Below, piece after piece: positions 42,779-49,624 of a stretch of 64,000 nt of DNA. Made by a program: the position numbers and the translations under genes. The stretch covers positions 1 to 64,000 of the forward strand of contig CBDEUR010000003.1 in assembly GCA_965243345.1 (NCBI GenBank), in the 5' to 3' direction. This DNA is from Bin52 sp965243345. GTDB taxonomy: Bacteria; Pseudomonadota; Alphaproteobacteria; Thalassobaculales; Thalassobaculaceae. Within the stretch, counting starts at the first letter, position 1, and each line of letters begins with the position of its first letter. The notes beneath the pieces are model-generated. The model ran no database searches. It had not been told where the DNA came from and was given only the letters and a program-made list of their open reading frames with translations.

Positions 42779-43792
42779 TCATGCCGGGCTGTCCGCCACC
42801 TGCCGCACCCTGTCGCGGAACGACGCGATCGCGTTGGCCAGCGCCGGCAGACCCGCAAGCGCGGCCTCGCCTGCGGCCTGGGCTGGGCCAGGCTCGTCCG
42901 CCTTGGGCTTCACTGGCGTGTGCACTCGACTGGACCAGGCAGCTGCTTGATCGGCCGCAATTTGCGCCAGTTCAGCTAACTGTTCGGCCATGTCATCGTC
43001 TCGGGTCTCGATCTCCGAGGCCCAGAGATCAAGCGTGCCGGAAAGGCGCGTGACGGCAGCTTCCACGTCCCGGACCTCCGGGGGCCGGAACCGGTACGTC
43101 GCCACGTACTGCCGGTGACTGACGCCATCCAGGGCAGCCATCTGCTCCACCAGCGCGCTCTCTTCGGGCCGCCGGGCGCCGAACTCGGCGGCCAGTTCGG
43201 CAATGTCGTGGCTCCGGTCAGCGGACACGCCCCGGCGTTCGATCGCCGCCTTGACCAGTCGCTCGGCCGCATCGGCGGTGGCCTCGACAAGCATGCCGCA
43301 TTGTGCGGCACACTGGCGCCAGCCATTCGCATCCGTGATCCGACCCAGCAATCCGATCGCCACATCGGCCTTCTGCCACACCATCTCCATCCTGTACGTC
43401 CAGTCCTGCGGGTCCACGGCGGCTTCCTTGCCCATCTGTGCCGGCTCGGGCCTGTTCCAGTTGCCGGCGAGCACCAGGCCGTCCCGGCAAACGGCATAGG
43501 GCAGGGTGCCGAGAACGCCGGCACGGCGCCGCAGATCATCCTCGGACAGTGCCCAGGCATCTATGCGGACAAGGGTGTCAGGCATCTCCTCTCGCGGAAA
43601 CACGGACGTTGCCAGGTCAGGGTGGCGTGGCTCGTCGCCCTCGAGCACGATGGCCACGTCCCAGTCGCTGTCAGAGCGCTGAGTTCCGCGCGCCCGGCTG
43701 CCGAACAGCACCGCTGCCCGGACCTGCGGCCATTGGCGAAGGGTCTCCCTACAGGCGGCGACCACATCTTGCTCGGTGATGACAGCTGGCAC
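42779..43792 (-). CDS. Nucleotidyltransferase (MNT) domain fused to a HEPN-like domain
   Basis: This 337-residue protein has an N-terminal minimal nucleotidyltransferase domain (1 to about 85): LFGSRARGTQRSDSDWDVAI with Gly31-Ser32 and the metal-binding Asp41/Asp43, plus a third acid in RIDAW. Residues about 130-205 are helical and resemble HEPN, with ERRGVSADRSHDIAELA giving an R-x(n)-H pattern (Arg186 or 187 to His195). About 100 further residues have no family match. In two-gene MntA-HepT systems the MNT protein AMPylates and silences the HEPN RNase; here both are one chain, so a self-contained toxin-antitoxin or a nucleotide-modifying enzyme is possible. Start GTG at 43792, with GAGGTGG upstream. 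Confidence 0.78.
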   Translation of the reverse strand: MPAVITEQDVVAACRETLRQWPQVRAAVLFGSRARGTQRSDSDWDVAIVLEGDEPRHPDLATSVFPREEMPDTLVRIDAWALSEDDLRRRAGVLGTLPYAVCRDGLVLAGNWNRPEPAQMGKEAAVDPQDWTYRMEMVWQKADVAIGLLGRITDANGWRQCAAQCGMLVEATADAAERLVKAAIERRGVSADRSHDIAELAAEFGARRPEESALVEQMAALDGVSHRQYVATYRFRPPEVRDVEAAVTRLSGTLDLWASEIETRDDDMAEQLAELAQIAADQAAAWSSRVHTPVKPKADEPGPAQAAGEAALAGLPALANAIASFRDRVRQVADSPA

Positions 43793-44624
43793 GGGGCCAC
43801 CTCGCGGCTGGGAATACGGTTGGCATAGCACGAAGCGGGCGACCGGAAGCCTGGTGCGGGACAACCACAACCAGAGCCACCGGTTGGCCGGGAGCGTCAG
43901 CAGCCCCGGACACACACTCCACGCAGCCCTGATCACCGCGCAGTCTGTCAGATCATGGATGCGCGCCAGAGCGACAATCTCCTCACCGATCAGCGATTAT
44001 ACGCTCGCAAGCACCAGTCGTGTGCCGGTCACTCCAGTCACAGAGTGCCAAGGGGTCCGGAACTCCAGGATGCGTCGAACCTGGCGCCGCCACGGTGCCG
44101 CAGCAAGGGATGCCGGCGCAGCACCAGAACCCGGTACATGACCCGGGCGCGCTCAACATGTCACCGCCAGGCCCGCCCCCGAGGAGCATCATTGCCGTGA
44201 CCGATCCAGGGCGGTCGGATGTCTTCTGGATCCCCGTTCCGATGGTCATTGTCTGCGCCGCCCTGGATCCGGTCTTCACCCAGCATGCCCGGAGCGTGTC
44301 ATCGCCATCGGTGCCGCGAACGGTCGTGTCCGCTGAACGTCGTGCCGCTGTCTCCAAGATCGGGCTGCTCCCCGCCTGCAGCGCACGTCACCGTGCGACG
44401 TCCTGCCGCGGACTGGCGCCGGACCGGTCTCCAGGCAATCGCCGTGGCGCCGGGATGCCTGCGAGTTTCCGCGCAGCGGTCTCGCATCGCACCGACGGCC
44501 CGGCATGGCGGTCGCGATGGTCTGCTTGGCGATGGGGTGTACGTCGGCCGTGGGCGAGTGTGATGTCCGGCCGGGAAGTTCCCCGAGTTTGTTGACACGT
44601 CGGGCTGCCGCGCTGGCGCCGTCA
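43793..44624. other. Long intergenic region without recognised gene
   Basis: 832 bp. Frames longer than 100 codons exist on both strands, but their translations are low-complexity, rich in Arg/Pro/Ser/Cys, and have no ribosome site or family resemblance. It separates the MNT-HEPN gene from two small unknown genes and may hold decayed sequence. The promoter of the MNT-HEPN gene should lie at its left end. Confidence 0.4.
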
Positions 44625-44882
44625 TCAGGCAACACCCCTGCGCCGCCAGAGAAGCCATGCCACGAGGCCATAGACGAGCCCGTTGGCGATGCTGATGAGC
44701 GCCATGACACCCAACCCGCCCCCCGGCATCACGTTGTGGAACGGGAGGGTGATGAGCACCCCGGGGGTTGTCAGCAGGGAGACGAGCCCGTGGATCACGG
44801 GGAAGGGGGCCGGGATGATGAACCCAAGCGGGACCGGAAGGATGCCCAGGGCAAATCCGAACCAGGGTGCCCTTTTCCTCAC
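44625..44882 (-). CDS. Small hydrophobic membrane protein, unknown function
   Basis: About 85 residues with two or three hydrophobic segments: FGFALGILPVPLGFIIPAPF, HGLVSLLTTPGVLITL and GVMALISIANGLVYGLVAWL, ending in a positive cluster WRRRGVA. The composition is typical of a real small inner-membrane protein rather than a shadow frame. The start is uncertain: GTG at 44882 (MRKRAPW) is used, and an in-frame GTG at 44909 would add nine residues. No family was recognised. It lies 84 bp after the small acidic protein gene on the same strand. Confidence 0.6.
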   Translation of the reverse strand: MRKRAPWFGFALGILPVPLGFIIPAPFPVIHGLVSLLTTPGVLITLPFHNVMPGGGLGVMALISIANGLVYGLVAWLLWRRRGVA

Positions 44883-44966
44883 ACCGCCATGCCTTCCGGG
44901 CCTCCTCACTTCTTCCCGGCGCGGTCGCCTTCAGTCTCCGGCACAGAACCGCCGGAAGACCCGCCG

Positions 44967-45314
44967 TCAGCGAGTGTGCCTGTTCTCCGCTTCGCGGGCC
45001 TGGCGGGCCCTGCAATCAGCGTCGGCGCCGGCGTCATCATGCTCGTGGGTCTCGATGCCCTCGACCGGGATCGACCTGTCGTCACCCTCGACCGCCAGGT
45101 CCTCGATGCTCCGGATCCCGGCGCGCGAAAGCGCCTCGTGCGTGTCCTGCTCGGTCTGCGTCCGTTCCTGGAACGGCGTCAGCGGCGTGTCGCCCTGTTC
45201 GTGTGCGAGGAACTCGGCGAAGGCCGGTCCGAACTCGGCCGTGTGTTCCTCGATCGTCATGTACCGAGTGGTGATCAGCCCGGTTTCCGGATCCCAGGTT
45301 TCACCCTTGATCAT
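44967..45314 (-). CDS. Hypothetical protein, acidic, possible antitoxin-like partner
   Basis: This 115-residue acidic protein has regular coding character: MIKGETWDPETGLITTRYMT, then EEHTAEFGPAFAEFLAHEQG, and a charged C-terminal third (THEHDDAGADADCRARQA). GAGAGGTG precedes the ATG at 45314. I recognise no family. An open frame with almost no start options (GTG 45408 to stop 45301-45303, about 35 basic residues) overlaps its beginning by 14 bp, which could be a decayed upstream partner. It sits between the membrane protein gene and the first Uma2 gene in the accessory region. Function unknown. Confidence 0.6.
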   Translation of the reverse strand: MIKGETWDPETGLITTRYMTIEEHTAEFGPAFAEFLAHEQGDTPLTPFQERTQTEQDTHEALSRAGIRSIEDLAVEGDDRSIPVEGIETHEHDDAGADADCRARQAREAENRHTR

Positions 45315-45496
45315 CGTGCACCTCTCTGATCACGAACCGGTGTCGGGCGCGTTCGCCCCTTGCCCGATGCAGCACCCGAAACCGGAACCCGGCCTTCAGC
45401 TGCAACACGTCCTCGCTTGGGCTATTCGAGCGCGACCGGAATTCCGCAGCATGCGTCGCCTCGACGTGCAGGAACGAGCTGCATCTGGCTGCCCGG

Positions 45497-46246
45497 TCAC
45501 TCGCGCCGCTCCTCCCGGCCGATGCCGGCTGCCGCTAGCAGGTCCGACATGACAGTGGCGCCATCGATGTCGGCCGCCTCGAGAGTTCGGGCGATCAGCT
45601 CCGGGGTCAGCCCGGGCAGGAGCCCGGAGCTGTCAACGGCTTGCCAGCCATCCGGGCGCTGGAGTTCCAGGACCTCGACCGAGAGCGCCTGGTCCCGGCT
45701 CCGGTCGATCCGCCACATCTCGGCAACCCCGAGGGCGCGGTAGATGTCAGGCTTGCCGGCATCGCCACGGGTCCGCTCGACCTCGATCACGAGCTGTGGT
45801 GGATTGGCACTGACGAACGCGTCGACGATCCCTGCCCGCCGTTCCCGCTTCGCATCCCGCAACTGCACCGCCGCCTCGCCCAAGTAGAAGCTCTCGTCGG
45901 CCTCGACCCGCCGGGACCCGGCCGGGTTCCAGGTCGTGGCGCCCATCTCCTCGCACGGAATCGACAGCGCCGCCGCTGTAACCAGCACCAGGTGTCCCAC
46001 ACGCCGCGATATGTTTTCGTGTGGTCCTGACGGCGCCATCAGTGTGACCTCTCCCTGCCCGGGATCGACAAAAACGCGACGGCCCAACTGCGACCAGTCA
46101 TACTCGAGCACACCCGACAGATCAGCCGGTGCGAACCTCCAGCGGTAGAAGGTCGACCCCATCCGTCCGGTGCGCAGGGCCTCAAGGTCCTCGCGCCGGC
46201 GCGGCAACCCGTCTTCCCGACCCTCTCCGTGTTCCTGAAGCGCCAT
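45497..46246 (-). CDS. Uma2 family endonuclease, copy A
   Basis: This 249-residue protein has the Uma2 (DUF820) restriction-endonuclease-like fold: DWSQLGRRVFVDPGQGEVTL, SGPHENISRRVGHLVLV, the active-site region RRVEADESFYLGEAAVQLRD and PPQLVIEVERTRGDAGKPDI with the E-x-E/K-type core, then LGVAEMWRIDRSRDQALSVEV. Uma2 proteins are abundant in cyanobacteria and some bacteria, and their biological role is not settled. The C-terminal 50 residues (LLPGLTPELIARTLEAADID) fit the family. It is nearly the same protein as the copy at 47724, including conserved upstream DNA. The ATG at 46246 was chosen because both copies start MALQE there. Confidence 0.88.
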   Translation of the reverse strand: MALQEHGEGREDGLPRRREDLEALRTGRMGSTFYRWRFAPADLSGVLEYDWSQLGRRVFVDPGQGEVTLMAPSGPHENISRRVGHLVLVTAAALSIPCEEMGATTWNPAGSRRVEADESFYLGEAAVQLRDAKRERRAGIVDAFVSANPPQLVIEVERTRGDAGKPDIYRALGVAEMWRIDRSRDQALSVEVLELQRPDGWQAVDSSGLLPGLTPELIARTLEAADIDGATVMSDLLAAAGIGREERRE

Positions 46247-46330
46247 CCCAGCCTCCGTTGGCCCGGCGTTCCACACTTTCAAGTGCAAGCCGCAGTCTAC
46301 CCGGTGCCGCGTGTCCCTCCAAACTCGCAC
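45516..46330. repeat. Direct repeat unit A (Uma2 gene plus upstream sequence)
   Basis: This unit closely matches the one at 47731-48545, covering almost all of the Uma2 coding region and about 80 bp upstream (shared GCCGCAGTCTAC near the end). Long blocks are identical, for example GCCATCGATGTCGGCCGCCT. The units lie about 2.2 kb apart in the same orientation. Confidence 0.8.
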
Positions 46331-46379
46331 ACGCCGGACGCAAACGTCGCTATCAGACTGCTTTGGATTCCCAGCGGCT

Positions 46380-47621
46380 TCAACTCCGGCCCGGAGCTTT
46401 GCGGGGAGGACCGTACACGAAGCTGTCAAGCAATGCGGCCCTCACGCTCCAGATCCGTTGCTCGAACTCCCCGGGACCTGGCGGACCACTGTACCATGGC
46501 GCTTCATATAGCCTTTTCAGTAGCAAGCGGTAATTCTCCGGTTCTCCCAACTCGTCGGGGGAATCTATACAGACCTCGAATACTTCAGCCAGACGGTCCC
46601 GGGACATACTGTTCACGGATATCAATCTGTCCGGCCGAGCCAAGGCGAGCAGCCGTGTTGCTGCGCCGGAACCCCACCCGTATTCAAGGCATATCTTTTC
46701 AAGGGCCGTCACGGCAACATCTGGGAAATCTTGATCCTCCGCGTCGATTACTTCTTCAATAGCGTCCTTGACTCGCTTTAATGTTTTCCTGTTCGTATCT
46801 TGTGACGATTCCCTGAATGCCCGTTTCACGTCCTTTGCCGGGTTCAGCGTGCCCAAGAGACTCCACCTACCATTGACGCCACCCCTCAATCCCAACAAGA
46901 TCTTTATTTCTTCTTCACGTAGTCCGACCCAGCTCTCGCAACGAGCGATCTTTTGCCCCTCATAAATCGTATGGATGTAACTCGCGGTCTCCCCCGTTAC
47001 CGAGAACGGGGCTTCGCCATGGCGCCACGAGGCATCGCATTTCTTCACCGCGCGCACATAGGCGTTCCAATCGTCGACTTCTTCGAGGTAGGCGACTCTG
47101 CCGTCTGCACCCGATGTTTTTGGTAGAACCAGGCCTCTCAAGCTCTTCGACATTCCCTTCCGCTGGTAGCGCTCGCGATAGATCTCGATCGCACCTGGAG
47201 CCAATTTATCACAGGAATTCCAGCGTCGATTGAACCACTTGAGGGTGCGGTCGACGTTCTTTGTTTGGTAGACTGCTTCTTCGTTGCTGGAGAAACCAGC
47301 TCCAGTGAAGTTAGCGCTGCCGATCCATGCACGATTACGTCTTCCCCTGAAAATGTAGACCTTCGGGTGAAACATCGCGCCGTTACCCTCGACAAGGCGC
47401 AGTTTACCGATTTGATCCAAACGCACAAGCGCGTCGGGGTCTGTCGCATTCCCGTAGGTTCCGACAATCGCCCGAACGCGCAATCCGCTCTCTTCCGCCG
47501 CTTTACAAAGCATGTCCAAGACCGGTCCGCGCGTTGCCCAGGCGGTTGCGATATCAACACGGTCTGCGTAAGAAAGCCGATGTTCAAACTTGGAACTGAG
47601 TTCACTGGTAGTCAGAAACAT
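46380..47621 (-). CDS. PLD-family nuclease-like protein
   Basis: This 413-residue protein has one phospholipase-D-type active site: FHPKVYIFRGRRNRAWIGSA continuing to NFTGAG (His85, Lys87, Asn104), the HKD variant of nuclease PLD proteins such as some restriction enzymes. The N-terminal part (LSYADRVDIATAWATRGPVL) is the usual PLD start. The C-terminal 200 residues contain KICLEYGWGSGAATRLLALA followed by RPDRLISVNS and are not assigned. One HKD motif implies a dimer. The DNA is less GC-rich than the neighbours, suggesting transfer. It lies between the two Uma2 copies, with GAGGT before the ATG at 47621. A defence or restriction role is possible but unproven. Confidence 0.83.
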   Translation of the reverse strand: MFLTTSELSSKFEHRLSYADRVDIATAWATRGPVLDMLCKAAEESGLRVRAIVGTYGNATDPDALVRLDQIGKLRLVEGNGAMFHPKVYIFRGRRNRAWIGSANFTGAGFSSNEEAVYQTKNVDRTLKWFNRRWNSCDKLAPGAIEIYRERYQRKGMSKSLRGLVLPKTSGADGRVAYLEEVDDWNAYVRAVKKCDASWRHGEAPFSVTGETASYIHTIYEGQKIARCESWVGLREEEIKILLGLRGGVNGRWSLLGTLNPAKDVKRAFRESSQDTNRKTLKRVKDAIEEVIDAEDQDFPDVAVTALEKICLEYGWGSGAATRLLALARPDRLISVNSMSRDRLAEVFEVCIDSPDELGEPENYRLLLKRLYEAPWYSGPPGPGEFEQRIWSVRAALLDSFVYGPPRKAPGRS

Positions 47622-47723
47622 CGTTACCTCACGTTCAAGTGGTAAAGAACCGGCAGAATTTCTGCATCTCCGGCTGGTGTGCGAACCAGGGCTTTTTCGC
47701 GAGGCAACCTTCTGCCACAGCGC

Positions 47724-48458
47724 TTACCGACCGATGCCGGCTGTCGCCAGCAGGTCCGAAATGACAGACGCGCCATCGATGTCGGCCGCCTCGAGAGTTC
47801 GGGCGATCAGCTCCGGGGTCAGCCCGGGCAGGACCCCGGAGCTGTCAACGGCCCGCCAGTCACCCGGGGACTGGAGTTCCAAAATCGCGACCGACAGCGC
47901 CTGGTCCCGGCTCCGGTCGATCCGCCACATCTCCGCGACCCCGAGAGCGCGGTAGATGTCAGGCTTGCCCGCATCGCCACGGGTTCGCTCGACCTCGATC
48001 ACGAGCTGAGGTGGATTGGCACTCACGAACGCGTCGACAATCCCTGCCTGACGCTCGCGCTTCGCATCCCGCAACTGCACCGCCGCCTCGCCCAGGTAGA
48101 AGCTCTCATCGGCTTCGACCCGCCGGAAGTCAGGCGGACTCCACGTGGTGCCACCACCTCCGGCAATCGAGATCGACAACGCTGTCGCAGCACTCTCCAC
48201 CAACCGGAACACGTAGCGTGACATTTCCTGATGGGCCCACGATGGCGCCATCAGCGTGACCTCTCCCTGTTCGGGATCGACAAAAACGCGACGGCCCATC
48301 TGCGACCAGTCGTACTCGAGCACCCCCGCCAGGTCAGTCGGCGCGAACCGCCAGCGGTAGAAGGTCGAGCCCATCCATCCGGTGCGCAGGGTCTCGAGGT
48401 CCTCACGCCGACGCGGCAGCCTGTCTCCCCGACCCTCTCCGTCTTCCTGAAGCGCCAT
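47724..48458 (-). CDS. Uma2 family endonuclease, copy B
   Basis: This 244-residue paralogue of the 45497-46246 protein shares the start MALQE and blocks such as GSTFYRWRFAP, RRVEADESFYLGEAAVQLRD and IVDAFVSANPPQLVIEVERT. The main differences lie in the middle (SRYVFRLVESAATALSISIA against SRRVGHLVLVTAAALSIPCE) and at the C-terminus, which ends at GIGR without the EERRE tail. The active-site acidic residues are kept, so both copies should fold. The first 20 residues are charged and probably disordered. The PLD-type gene begins about 100 bp further along the transcript. Confidence 0.88.
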   Translation of the reverse strand: MALQEDGEGRGDRLPRRREDLETLRTGWMGSTFYRWRFAPTDLAGVLEYDWSQMGRRVFVDPEQGEVTLMAPSWAHQEMSRYVFRLVESAATALSISIAGGGGTTWSPPDFRRVEADESFYLGEAAVQLRDAKRERQAGIVDAFVSANPPQLVIEVERTRGDAGKPDIYRALGVAEMWRIDRSRDQALSVAILELQSPGDWRAVDSSGVLPGLTPELIARTLEAADIDGASVISDLLATAGIGR

Positions 48459-48545
48459 CACCGCCTCCACTGGCCCGATACGCCGTGCTCCCGAGCGGAA
48501 GCCGCAGTCTACTCGGTGCCGCATGTCCCTTCTGACTCGTGCGCG
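47731..48545. repeat. Direct repeat unit B (Uma2 gene plus upstream sequence)
   Basis: Partner of the unit at 45516-46330. The two units bracket the PLD gene, so the region reads as repeat-PLD-repeat. Divergence is concentrated in the middle third of the gene. Confidence 0.8.
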
Positions 48546-49296
48546 CGGAACGATCCCAGCGTCGCGATCAATCGGTCTTTGACCATCGAAAACCGGCGGT
48601 CAGTCTGCCACCCGCGAATGTCGTTTCCGGGCCGCGAAACGCCGACCGTGCACGTCTTCTGCGGGGAAATCGGGTCCGGGACCGTGTCGTCAGCGGCAAG
48701 GAGGCGCGGCACAGGCAGGTCATCCATCCCTGACAGGGATTGTTCATGACCGTCTGCTGGCGCAGGCTTCCGGACTTGGCCTCGATCTCGACCGAAAGAT
48801 GGGATCTGGCAGCGGAGCGAGGTTGCGTGGCGGGAGAAATGGCCGTCGCTACCCGCGCCGAAGCGGTTGAACCTGCCGACTGACAGCAGGATCTCGCGGG
48901 CCATGACGGGCTTGCTGCGCCGCTGGCGTTCTGCTTGCACACGCACCCTGGTTGTGCGCGGTGACGCCTGCGCCCATTCCGAGCATGAAGTCTTGTCATG
49001 GTCGGGTTTCTCGTTCGGTTTCCGATCGACGGAGACGTCGGTCTCCATCCTCGATTGGGCCGGAGGCGGGACCGGGAAGAGGGCGACCGACACCCCGCCA
49101 AGCCAATGTCCGTCTCGGTGGTAGCGGGAGCTCGCTACGGCCAAGTGCGACACCTATGCCTATATCTGCGTAGCACTCGCTTCCGACTGGAGATGCACCG
49201 GCAAGTCGGGGGCCGGTTCCGTGCCCGGGCGGACCCGTTATCGCCCGGCGGCCTGCAGGTCGAACGCAGGTGGTCGGGCCGCGGACTGCGTCCGGG
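48459..49296. other. Long intergenic region between Uma2 copy B and the HU gene
   Basis: 838 bp. A minus-strand frame at 48509-49153 is open for 214 codons, but I see no family and no ribosome site, so it is not called. The first 90 bp belong to the repeat unit upstream of Uma2 copy B. It marks the boundary between the nuclease region and the surface-protein island. Confidence 0.4.
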
Positions 49297-49311
49297 CTAC
49301 GACCGCGGCCC
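49276..49311 (-). terminator. GC-rich hairpin at the end of the HU gene, possible terminator
   Basis: GGGCCGCGG at 49276-49284 and CCGCGGCCC at 49303-49311 form a perfect 9-bp stem with an 18-nt loop straddling the HU stop codon. No T run follows, so intrinsic termination is uncertain. Confidence 0.3.
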
Positions 49312-49584
49312 ATGCCGCAGCGCGTCCCGCAGCGCCTTGCCGGCCCGGAACCGCACCCCGCGCGCCGCCGGCACGGCGATTGGTGCACCGGTGCGAGGAT
49401 CGCGCCCGGTGCGCGCCGGGCGGTCCTTCACCTCGAACGTCCCGAAGCCGGCGAGCCGCACTGTTTCCGCCCGCTCGAGTGCCCCGGCGATTGCCGCGAG
49501 TACGGCTTTCACCGCCGTGTCCGCGTCCGCCAGGCTCATGCCCGTGCGCTCCGCTACTGACCGCCCCAGTTCCGACCGCGTCAT
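49297..49584 (-). CDS. HU/IHF-family DNA-binding protein, copy 1
   Basis: This 95-residue histone-like protein starts MTRSELGRSVAERTGMSLAD, followed by the hydrophobic core VKAVLAAIAGALERAETVRL, GFGTFEV and the beta-arm RTGRDPRTGAPIAVPAARGV with the Pro that intercalates into DNA, ending FRAGKALRDAL. All HU landmarks are present, so it should dimerise and bend DNA. GGAGAGGAACA precedes the ATG at 49584. It lies 40 bp after the stop of the giant autotransporter on the same strand, so it is probably in that transcript. A second HU-like gene has the same position after the other autotransporter. Confidence 0.93.
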   Translation of the reverse strand: MTRSELGRSVAERTGMSLADADTAVKAVLAAIAGALERAETVRLAGFGTFEVKDRPARTGRDPRTGAPIAVPAARGVRFRAGKALRDALRHGPRS

Positions 49585-49624
49585 TGTTCCTCTCCTCTGT
49601 TCACCCGGGCTGGCCACTGCGCCG

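Noticed and set aside
43937..44595. Frames of 120-190 codons between the MNT-HEPN gene and the small membrane protein
   Set aside because: Compositionally like shadow frames and without recognisable domains or ribosome sites.
45301..45408. 35-codon basic frame overlapping the acidic hypothetical protein
   Set aside because: Only GTG/TTG starts are available, with no ribosome site, and there is no family match. Kept as an observation, not as a gene.
45516..48545. Insertion sequence or composite transposon suspected from the two flanking Uma2 repeats
   Set aside because: No transposase, terminal inverted repeats or target-site duplication is seen. The repeats are themselves intact genes.
48509..49153. 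214-codon open frame on the minus strand upstream of the HU gene
   Set aside because: No ribosome site, no family resemblance and uneven composition. Its left end runs through the repeat unit upstream of Uma2 copy B, so it is most likely a chance frame in GC-rich DNA.
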